Positions 18,325 to 25,433 of a stretch of DNA of 64,000 nucleotides are shown here, in pieces. Source of the stretch: Pelomonas sp. SE-A7. Its GTDB lineage: Bacteria; Pseudomonadota; Gammaproteobacteria; Burkholderiales; Burkholderiaceae_C. The stretch is from contig NZ_JAUASW010000001.1 of NCBI RefSeq assembly GCF_030345705.1, positions 434,001-498,000 on the forward strand, in the 5' to 3' direction. Positions within the stretch are counted from its first letter, which is position 1. Each line of letters opens with the position of its first letter. The position numbers and the translations under genes were made by a program. The notes under the pieces are model-generated. The model had not been told where the DNA came from and made no database searches. It saw only the letters and a list, made by a program, of their open reading frames with translations.

Positions 18325-18753
18325 ATGACCCAGGTCAGCTTCTACACCGGGGTGCCGGACCGGCTGGCCTACTGCTGCCGGCTGCTGCGCAAGGCACAGC
18401 AGAACGGCGCCAGGGTCGGCGTGCTGGCGCCTTCGGCTCTGCTGGAGCGCCTGGATGCGGCCCTGTGGAGCTTCGAGGCCACCGAATTCGTGCCCCATAT
18501 GCGCTACCAGGCCGGCAAGCAGGCGCAGATGGCAGCCACGCCGCTGCTGCTGGCCGAGCGGGCCGAGCAGCTGCGCGGCTGGCCGGTGCTGCTCAACCTC
18601 GGGCCCGACCTGCCGGTCGACATCGAGGCCTTCGAGCGGGTGCTGGAAGTGCTGTCGCGCGACCCGGAGCAGGTCCAGCTGGGGCGTCAGCGTTTTCGGC
18701 GCTACAAGGAGCTGGGCCACGCGCTCGATCACCACGAAGTCAAGGACGCCTGA
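18325..18753 (+). CDS. holC: DNA polymerase III subunit chi
   Basis: A 142-residue protein with the HolC opening VSFYTGVPDRLAYCCRLLRKA and the downstream LNLGPDLP and RYKELGHALDHHEVK that typify chi. Chi binds psi and single-strand-binding protein, linking the clamp loader to the lagging strand. It lies directly after pepA, the usual neighbour in Proteobacteria, and is probably co-transcribed with it. Confidence 0.9.
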   Translation: MTQVSFYTGVPDRLAYCCRLLRKAQQNGARVGVLAPSALLERLDAALWSFEATEFVPHMRYQAGKQAQMAATPLLLAERAEQLRGWPVLLNLGPDLPVDIEAFERVLEVLSRDPEQVQLGRQRFRRYKELGHALDHHEVKDA

Positions 18754-18866
18754 GCCGTGGTCCCACTGGGCCAGGGCACAGGGTTTGTTTCGCTGGAGCG
18801 CCGCCGCCAATTCGGTTAAGGTCCGGCGCCGTTGCAGCCCTATTTCCTGGGCTGTTTCCCCAATTC

Positions 18867-18871
18867 GGAGG
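18867..18871 (+). promoter_or_regulatory. Shine-Dalgarno of the amino acid binding-protein gene
   Basis: A perfect GGAGG lies nine bases before the ATG at 18881, a stronger site than most in this window, as expected for an abundant periplasmic protein. The 9-mer CCAATTCGG occurs just before it (18860-18868) and again at 18807-18815, for no clear reason. Confidence 0.7.
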
Positions 18872-18880
18872 TCATAGAAG

Positions 18881-20023
18881 ATGCAAGCCAAGACGAAGCT
18901 GATCGTTGCCGCCGCCGCCCTGTCACTGGGTGGTGCCGCCCTGGCACAGGAGCAGGAAGTCAAGATCGGCCATGTCGCCCCCATCAGCGGCACGGGCGCC
19001 CACCTGGGCAAGGACAACGAGCTCGGCGCCCGCTTCGCCATCGACGAGCTGAACGCCAAGGGCGTGGTCATCGGCGGCAAGAAGGTCAAGCTGGTGCTGC
19101 TGCCCGAAGACGACGCCAGTGACCCGAAGCAGGGCACGGCGGCCGCCCAGAAGCTGGTGGACTCCAAGGTCAACGGCGTGATCGGCCACCTCAACTCGGG
19201 CACATCGATCCCGGCCTCCAAGATCTATTTCGACGCCGGCATCCCGCAGGTCTCGCCTTCGGCCACCGATCCGGCCTACACGCAGAAGGGCTACAAGACC
19301 GCGTTCCGCGTGGTGGCCAACGACACGTTGCTGGGCGGCGCCCTCGGCAAGTACGCCGTCGGCACGGTGCAGGCCAAGTCCATCGCCGTGATCGATGACC
19401 GCACGGCCTACGGCCAGGGCGTGGCCAAGGAATTCGAGAAGTCGGTCAAGGCCGCCGGCGGCAAGGTGGTCGGCCATGAGTTCACCACCGACAAGTCCAC
19501 CGATTTCTCCATCATCCTGACCAAGCTGAAGGCCAAGAAGCCGGACCTGATCTTCTTCGGTGGCATGGACGCCGTGGCCGGCCCCCTGCTGCTGGGCATG
19601 AAGAAGCTGGGCATAGAAGCCAAGTTCATGGGCGGCGACGGCATCTGCTCGGCCAAGCTGCCCGAGCTGTCGGTCGGCGCCATGAGCGACGGCCAGGTGG
19701 TCTGTGCGGAAGCCGGCGGTGTCGAGGGCGAAGCCAAGAAGTCCACCGACGCCTTCAAGGCCGCCTTCAAGAAGAAGTACGACGTCGAGGTGCAGATCTA
19801 TGCCCCCTATGTCTATGACGCGGTCAATGTGCTGGTCGCTGCCATGGTCAAGGCCGGTTCGGCCGAGCCGGCCAAATATCTGCCGGTGCTGGCCAAGACC
19901 ACCGATTACAAGGGGATTACCGGCAATATCACCTTTGATGCCAAGGGCGATATCAAGAATGGCGCCCTGACCTTGTTTACCTACAAGGCCGGAAAACGTG
20001 AACAAATTGCCGTCGTGCGATAG
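18881..20023 (+). CDS. Branched-chain amino acid ABC transporter substrate-binding protein
   Basis: A 380-residue periplasmic binding protein of the LivJ/LivK type. A Sec signal peptide (about residues 1-22, ending AALA) precedes the motif EVKIGHVAPISGTGAHLGKDN, and the two-lobe fold is supported by LLPEDDASDPKQGTAAAQKL and by VAVIDDRTAYGQG-like strands. It binds leucine, isoleucine, valine or a related ligand for an ABC importer; the permease and ATPase genes are not in this window, so it is an orphan copy here. It is followed by a strong terminator that separates it from the exopolysaccharide locus. Confidence 0.9.
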   Translation: MQAKTKLIVAAAALSLGGAALAQEQEVKIGHVAPISGTGAHLGKDNELGARFAIDELNAKGVVIGGKKVKLVLLPEDDASDPKQGTAAAQKLVDSKVNGVIGHLNSGTSIPASKIYFDAGIPQVSPSATDPAYTQKGYKTAFRVVANDTLLGGALGKYAVGTVQAKSIAVIDDRTAYGQGVAKEFEKSVKAAGGKVVGHEFTTDKSTDFSIILTKLKAKKPDLIFFGGMDAVAGPLLLGMKKLGIEAKFMGGDGICSAKLPELSVGAMSDGQVVCAEAGGVEGEAKKSTDAFKAAFKKKYDVEVQIYAPYVYDAVNVLVAAMVKAGSAEPAKYLPVLAKTTDYKGITGNITFDAKGDIKNGALTLFTYKAGKREQIAVVR

Positions 20024-20050
20024 GCCGCGGGACCCCCGTTCTTCCTCTGC

Positions 20051-20075
20051 AACGCCCACCTCGGTGGGCGTTTTT
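20051..20075 (+). terminator. Rho-independent terminator
   Basis: The arms AACGCCCACC (20051-20060) and GGTGGGCGTT (20063-20072) form a stem with a tight loop and are followed by a T run to 20075. It lies 28 bases after the binding-protein stop and closes the housekeeping part of the window. Confidence 0.92.
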
Positions 20076-20519
20076 CATGGTCGCGCGGCCACCGCGAATA
20101 ACCACCCGCCGGGGTTTGGTCCAGCATTCTTGAATCCCCGTTGAAAAGCGCACGGGGCGGGCTGGCTATTGCTGCGCGAACCGTGCCCGCTTGATATCTA
20201 CTCGCGGCTCGTTCATCGGCAAGAAATATGGCAAGCGGAGACTGTGTAACGGAGCGTTCGGAATGCACGTTTCAAGCTCTGGCGCCCCTCCAAACAGGGG
20301 GCTTTCAAGAGCAGGGGGGGCGGGCATGATCCGGACCCATAACGAAGCACCCTCCGAGAGAGAGGCACCTCAGCGGTGCGGAGCTCAAGGTTGCAGGATT
20401 TCGCAGGCGGGCAGGCTCGCAGGCTCGGCCAAACAGACATTGCAGATGTGTTCGGCAGTATCGACTTCAGACCGCGGCGGGTGTGACCGACCCAGCCAAG
20501 GCCCTGAGCGGGGAACAGC
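20076..20519. other. Non-coding leader before the exopolysaccharide locus
   Basis: About 440 bases without a supportable gene. Seen here: TTGAAA at 20141-20146, which could be a -35 but has only a poor -10; a hairpin 20284-20302 (CCCCT with AGGGG); a direct repeat of TTTCAAG (about 20270 and 20303); seven G at 20314-20320; and a hairpin GCACC/GGTGC with a 5-base loop at 20365-20379. I found no canonical sigma-54 element and no match to a c-di-GMP riboswitch core. The small open frames here lack ribosome sites and codon bias. A long regulated leader is the best reading. Confidence 0.5.
20365..20379 (+). promoter_or_regulatory. Leader hairpin upstream of the sugar transferase gene
   Basis: Perfect 5-bp stem GCACC (20365-20369) and GGTGC (20375-20379) around the loop TCAGC. 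It lies about 140 bases before the start codon at 20520. It may be a folded leader element or an operator; function is unknown. Confidence 0.3.
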
Positions 20520-21902
20520 ATGATTCGGATTTTCAATCACTACCTGCATAAGCAGACCTTGCTACAGGTCTTCTTCGACGTCGGCCTGATCGTCTTCGCC
20601 GTCATTGCCGTCGTGCTGAGCCAGGGTGGCACTGCGCAGCAGGTGATCCCGTTCGCGGCCTCGCACGGCCTGTCGCTGGCTGGCGGCATGTTCGTCATCA
20701 ACTCCGCCACCGGCTTCTATCAACATGTGCACAACCGGTCGGTCACCGAGTCCTGTGCCCGTGCCCTGCTGGCTCTGCTGCTGGGTCTGCCGCTGGCCTA
20801 CGCCATCTTCGGCCTGCTGCCCACCGACGCCGCCAACCGTGAGCTGGTGACCTACGCTGCCATGGGCGCCGTGGCTGCCGTGCTCGCCCATCGCGTCTAC
20901 GCCGCCCATACGGTTTCCCAGTCGCGCAATCGCACCAAGATCCTGATCTTCGGTTCTGGCGCCGCCGCCAAGGCCGTGGGCAGTACCCTGGCCGCAGCCG
21001 ATCCGCATGCCGAGATCATTGGCTACTTCGCCGGCCCCAATGAAGAGCATCCCGAAGTGGCCCGTGCCTCGCTGGTCGAGCCGCGCGGCTCGCTGACCGA
21101 AACTGCCCTGGCCCTGGGCGTGGACGAGATCGTCGTGGCCCTGTCCGAGCGCCGTGGTGGCAGCATGCCGCTGCGTCAGCTGCTGGACTGCAAGCTTTAC
21201 GGTATCCGCGTCGTCGACATCGCGACCTATTTCGAGAAGACCCTGGCCCAGATCAAGGTCAGCCACGTCAACGCCGGCTGGCTGATCTTCGGCGACGGCT
21301 TCAACCAAGGCGTGGTCCGCACCGTCGTCAAGCGCATTTTCGACGTGCTGTTCTCGTCGGCCATCCTCCTGCTGAGCCTGCCGCTGATGCTGGTCACTGC
21401 ACTGGCCATCCGCTTTGAATCTCGTGGTCCGGTGCTGTACCGCCAGGAGCGCGTCGGCCTGAACGGCGAGGTCTTCGAGGTGATCAAGTTCCGCTCGATG
21501 CGCACCGACGCCGAGAAGGACGGCAAGCCCCGCTGGGCCACGCTGAACGACGACCGCGTCACCCGCGTCGGCAAGTTCATCCGCAAGGTCCGCATCGACG
21601 AGCTGCCCCAGCTGCTCAACGTGCTGCGCGGCGAGATGAGCCTGGTTGGCCCGCGTCCGGAGCGCCAGTTCTTCGTGGACGACCTGGTCACCAAGATTCC
21701 CTACTACGCCGTGCGCCACAGCGTGAAGCCGGGTGTCACCGGCTGGGCCCAGGTGCGCTACGAGTATGGCTCGACCATCGAGGATTCGGTCGAGAAGCTG
21801 CAGTACGACCTGTACTACGTCAAGAACCACACGCTGTTCCTGGATCTGCTGATCCTGCTCGAGACCGTGGCCGTGGTGCTGACCGGCAAGGGCGCCCGCT
21901 AA
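20520..21902 (+). CDS. XrtA/PEP-CTERM system polyprenyl-phosphate sugar transferase (EpsB-like)
   Basis: A 460-residue inner-membrane enzyme that should start the exopolysaccharide repeat unit by moving a sugar-1-phosphate from a nucleotide sugar to undecaprenyl phosphate. The N-terminal half has four or five membrane helices and a Rossmann-like region (about residues 140-220); the C-terminal half (about 266-460) is the bacterial sugar transferase domain, with KRIFDVLFSSAILLLSLPLM, RQERVGLNG, KFRSMRTDAE, IDELPQLLNVLRGEMSLVGPRP and KPGVTGWAQ all intact. This is the TIGR03013-type family tied to exosortase A loci. Start ATG 20520 follows the long leader; prsK begins 79 bases downstream. Confidence 0.92.
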   Translation: MIRIFNHYLHKQTLLQVFFDVGLIVFAVIAVVLSQGGTAQQVIPFAASHGLSLAGGMFVINSATGFYQHVHNRSVTESCARALLALLLGLPLAYAIFGLLPTDAANRELVTYAAMGAVAAVLAHRVYAAHTVSQSRNRTKILIFGSGAAAKAVGSTLAAADPHAEIIGYFAGPNEEHPEVARASLVEPRGSLTETALALGVDEIVVALSERRGGSMPLRQLLDCKLYGIRVVDIATYFEKTLAQIKVSHVNAGWLIFGDGFNQGVVRTVVKRIFDVLFSSAILLLSLPLMLVTALAIRFESRGPVLYRQERVGLNGEVFEVIKFRSMRTDAEKDGKPRWATLNDDRVTRVGKFIRKVRIDELPQLLNVLRGEMSLVGPRPERQFFVDDLVTKIPYYAVRHSVKPGVTGWAQVRYEYGSTIEDSVEKLQYDLYYVKNHTLFLDLLILLETVAVVLTGKGAR

Positions 21903-21981
21903 GACACTGCGGCGGGCCGCCGTCCCGGGCCTAGCGTTTGCGCCGATAGTCGTCGGCGCCGGCCCGATGATCGAATAGCGC

Positions 21982-24075
21982 ATGCTCAATCTTGCTGCGG
22001 CGAGCGATCTGCTCGCAGCGCTTTCCTATGGCGCTTTCGCCTTGGTGGTCGCGACCATGCTGGTCCGCCCCAGGGAACCCGAGGCTATCGGCCTGACGGG
22101 ACGGCTGCTGGCTGCCCTGACCGCCTCGCTGGTCTGGGCCCTGCTCAGCTTCTATTTCCGTGGTCCGGGCTCACCCCGCCTGGGCTCGGTGCTGTTGCCG
22201 CTTGCCGATGCAACGCGCTATGGCCTGTTGTTCCTCTTCATTCTCGGCTTGCTGGTCATTCCGGGCCGAGCCGAGCCCGGCAGGCTGCGGATCTGGGCCT
22301 GCCTGACCAGCCTTAGCCTGCCGGCGCTGCTGCTGCTGCGGGAATTGTTGGGTTACCAGCCCCTGGCTTTCCAGCAGCAGATGGCTTTTGCCTCGCTGGC
22401 AATGGCGGTCTGCGGCCTGGTCCTGGTCGAGCAGTTGTTGCGCAACTCCCGGACCGACGCGCGTTGGAATGCCAAGCCGGTCTGCTTGGGCCTGAGCGCG
22501 ATTTTCGTGTTCGACTTGTTCATCTACTCGCAGGCGGCGCTGTTCCAGCGCTTCGACAGTGACGCGCTGGACATCCGTGCGGCCGCGCATGCCGTGGCCG
22601 TTCCCTTGCTCTACCTCGCGGCCCGCCGCGACCAGAACTGGCTGGGCAAGCTGCACGTCTCCCGTGCGGCGGTCTTCCATTCGGCCACGCTGCTGCTGGT
22701 TGGTGTCTACCTGCTGCTGGTATCGGCGGTCGGCTACTACGTCCGCTACACAGGCGGCGATTGGGGCCGCGCCTTGCAGGTGGCGCTGGTGTTCGTCGCC
22801 CTGGTCATGCTGGCGATGCTGCTGTTGTCCGGAGCGCTGCGCTCCAAGCTGCGGGTCTACATCAGCAAGAACTTCTTCAGCTACCGCTATGACTATCGCG
22901 AGGAGTGGCTGCGCTTCACCGCCATGCTGTCGGCGACGACACCCGAGGAGATGGGGGAGTCGGTGGTGCGGGCATTGGCTGACCTCGTCGAGAGTCCGGC
23001 AGGCGCGCTGTGGCTGCCCCGCAGCGACCGGGGCGACTGGCGGCAGGCGCTGAGCTGGAACCTGCCTGAGCAACACCAGCCCGAGGGTGCGGAGTCCAAG
23101 CTCTGTGCGTACTTGCGCGAGCGGGCCTGGATCATCGACCTGGACGAATTCCGGCGCGGTTCGACCTCCTATCAGGGCCTGGTCTTGCCCGAATGGTTGG
23201 TCGCGGACGTGCGCTACTGGCTCGTCGTGCCTCTGCTGGCAGCCGGGCAGCTGACGGGCTTTGTGGTACTTGGCCGTCCGCGGACCCAGGTTGAGCTGAA
23301 CTGGGAAGTGCGCGACCTGCTCAAGACCGCCGGTAGCCAGGCCGCGACCTTTCTGGCCCAGATGCAGGCGACCGAAGCGTTGCTGGAGTCGCGCAAGTTC
23401 GATGCCTTCAACAAGATGTCGGCCTTCGTGGTGCACGACCTGAAGAACATCATCACCCAGCTGTCGCTGATGATGAAGAACGCCAAGCGCCTGCGCGACA
23501 ACCCGGAGTTCCAGCAGGACATGCTGGACACGGTCGAGAACTCGCTCGAGAAGATGCGCCAGCTGATGCTGCAGCTGCGCGAAGGAGCGAGTCCCCACGG
23601 CGTGGCAGGCGGTGTGGACCTGAGCGCGATTGCAGGACGACTGGCCGCTGCGGCTGCCGGCAAGGGCCGCGAACTCGAGCTGCGGGTGCAGGCCGGTGTC
23701 TCGACGCGAGGACATGAAGAGCGCGTGGAACGTGTGATCGGCCACATGGTTCAGAACGCCTTCGACGCAACTCCGGTACAAGGTCGCGTCTGGCTGACTC
23801 TGGAAGCCAGTGGCAGCAATGCCCGGGTTGAAGTGGGAGATACTGGCTGCGGTATGACGCGCGATTTCATAGAGAACAAGCTGTTCAAGCCTTTCAGCAC
23901 CACCAAGTCCAGCGGCATGGGCATAGGCGCCTACGAGAGCTACCAATACCTGCAGGAATTGGGCGGCAAGATCGATGTAGCCAGCGAGCCCGGTCGTGGC
24001 ACGCGCATCACGCTGCTGCTGCCGCTGTTCCATGCCAGCGCCGCCTCCGACCTTGGCCTGATGAACGCCCGATGA
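21982..24075 (+). CDS. prsK: XrtA/PEP-CTERM system histidine kinase PrsK
   Basis: A 697-residue membrane sensor kinase. About eight N-terminal membrane helices (residues 1-300) form the likely sensor, a GAF-like domain follows (about 310-470), and the phospho-acceptor H485 lies in VVHDLKNIITQLS. The ATPase domain has the N box VQNAFDATP, the G1 box DTGCGM and the G2 box GMGIG. It phosphorylates PrsR, whose gene overlaps the stop by four bases (ATGA). PrsK is found with exosortase A loci, and the signal it reads is unknown. No periplasmic ligand domain is obvious. Confidence 0.93.
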   Translation: MLNLAAASDLLAALSYGAFALVVATMLVRPREPEAIGLTGRLLAALTASLVWALLSFYFRGPGSPRLGSVLLPLADATRYGLLFLFILGLLVIPGRAEPGRLRIWACLTSLSLPALLLLRELLGYQPLAFQQQMAFASLAMAVCGLVLVEQLLRNSRTDARWNAKPVCLGLSAIFVFDLFIYSQAALFQRFDSDALDIRAAAHAVAVPLLYLAARRDQNWLGKLHVSRAAVFHSATLLLVGVYLLLVSAVGYYVRYTGGDWGRALQVALVFVALVMLAMLLLSGALRSKLRVYISKNFFSYRYDYREEWLRFTAMLSATTPEEMGESVVRALADLVESPAGALWLPRSDRGDWRQALSWNLPEQHQPEGAESKLCAYLRERAWIIDLDEFRRGSTSYQGLVLPEWLVADVRYWLVVPLLAAGQLTGFVVLGRPRTQVELNWEVRDLLKTAGSQAATFLAQMQATEALLESRKFDAFNKMSAFVVHDLKNIITQLSLMMKNAKRLRDNPEFQQDMLDTVENSLEKMRQLMLQLREGASPHGVAGGVDLSAIAGRLAAAAAGKGRELELRVQAGVSTRGHEERVERVIGHMVQNAFDATPVQGRVWLTLEASGSNARVEVGDTGCGMTRDFIENKLFKPFSTTKSSGMGIGAYESYQYLQELGGKIDVASEPGRGTRITLLLPLFHASAASDLGLMNAR

Positions 24076-25433
24076 GTGCCGAACGCCTGCCTACGCTGTT
24101 GATCGTCGAGGACGATCTGGCTCTACAGAAGCAGCTCAAGTGGTCGCTCGATCGTTTCGAATCTGCCTTGGCCAGCGATGCGCCCAGCGCCCTGCTGCAG
24201 TTCCGGCGCCACAGCCCGGCCGTGGTCACCATGGACCTGGGTCTGCCGCCCGACCAGGATTCGGTCACTGAAGGATTCGCGCTGCTGGAGAAGCTGATCG
24301 AGCTCAACCCCAGCGTCAAGGTCATCGTGCTGACCGGCCAGAACGACCAGGACAACGCCCTGCGTGCAATACGCCTGGGTGCCTATGACTTTCTTGCCAA
24401 GCCGGTCGATCCCGATGTGCTCGCCCTGACGGTGGAGCGGGCCTTCCGCCTGCATGAGCTGCAACAGGAAAACCGCCGACTGCAGATGCAGCAACACGCC
24501 GAGGCCCTGGGTGGCCTGGTGACCCGCGACCCGGGCATGCAACGGATCTGCCGCACCGTCGAGAAGGTGGCGCCGAGCGACGCTACGGTGCTGCTGCTCG
24601 GCGAGAGCGGTACCGGCAAGGAGTTGCTGGCCCAGGGCCTGCACGACGCCTCGCGCCGCAAGGGCCGCTTCATTGCGATCAATTGCGCCGCCATTCCCGA
24701 GACCCTGCTCGAGAGCGAGCTGTTCGGCTACGAGCGCGGCGCCTTCACCGGCGCCACCAAGACCACGGTCGGCAAGATCGAGACTGCCAATGGCGGCACG
24801 CTGATGCTGGACGAAATCGGCGACCTGCCGATGCCGCTTCAGGCCAAGCTGCTGCGATTCCTGCAGGAGCGCTCGATTGAGCGGCTGGGTGGCCGCCAGG
24901 AGATTCCGGTCGACGTCCGCATCGTCGGTGCCACGCACCAGAACCTCAAGGGCCTGATCGCGGAAGGGCGCTTCCGTGAAGACTTGTTCTACCGACTGGC
25001 CGAGATCGTGGTGGAGATACCACCGCTGCGCGACCGAGCCGGCGATGCGGTGCTGCTGACCCACGCGATGCTGCGGCGCTACGCCTCCGAGATGCGTCGT
25101 CCGGTGCCGTCACTGGCCGACGACGCGGTGCGCGCCATCGAGGCCCACGGCTGGCCGGGCAATGTGCGCGAGTTGCAGAACCTGGTGAAGCGGGCCTCCA
25201 TCATGGCCGACGGCGACCGCATCACCGCCGAAGACCTGAACCTGGCGGTTCCTGATCGAGGCGAGGGCGAGGAGCCGTCGCTGGACCTGCGTACCGTGCG
25301 CGAGCGGGCCGAGCGGGCCGCCGTGATCGCGGCCCTGTCACGCACCGACGGCAATATCGTGAAGGCCTCCGAGCTGCTCGGCGTCAGCCGACCGACGCTG
25401 TACGACCTGATGAATCGACTGCAAATCAAATGA
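24072..25433 (+). CDS. prsR: PEP-CTERM-box response regulator PrsR (sigma-54 activator)
   Basis: A 453-residue NtrC-type activator. The receiver domain carries the phospho-acceptor D55 in TMDLGLPP; the AAA+ domain has Walker A GESGTGKE (residues 177-184) and the sigma-54 contact loop GAFTGA (223-228); the C-terminal Fis-type helix-turn-helix includes NIVKASELLGVSRPTLYDLM. It should switch on sigma-54 promoters, and one such promoter is visible in front of the PEP-CTERM gene at 34542. The gene overlaps prsK and prsT by four bases each, so the three are translated together. Confidence 0.95.
   Translation: MSAERLPTLLIVEDDLALQKQLKWSLDRFESALASDAPSALLQFRRHSPAVVTMDLGLPPDQDSVTEGFALLEKLIELNPSVKVIVLTGQNDQDNALRAIRLGAYDFLAKPVDPDVLALTVERAFRLHELQQENRRLQMQQHAEALGGLVTRDPGMQRICRTVEKVAPSDATVLLLGESGTGKELLAQGLHDASRRKGRFIAINCAAIPETLLESELFGYERGAFTGATKTTVGKIETANGGTLMLDEIGDLPMPLQAKLLRFLQERSIERLGGRQEIPVDVRIVGATHQNLKGLIAEGRFREDLFYRLAEIVVEIPPLRDRAGDAVLLTHAMLRRYASEMRRPVPSLADDAVRAIEAHGWPGNVRELQNLVKRASIMADGDRITAEDLNLAVPDRGEGEEPSLDLRTVRERAERAAVIAALSRTDGNIVKASELLGVSRPTLYDLMNRLQIK

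Noticed and set aside
20172..20187. Minus-strand GGGCACG-N4-GCGC as a sigma-54 promoter
   Set aside because: It points back into the convergent terminator and the binding-protein gene, with no gene to drive.
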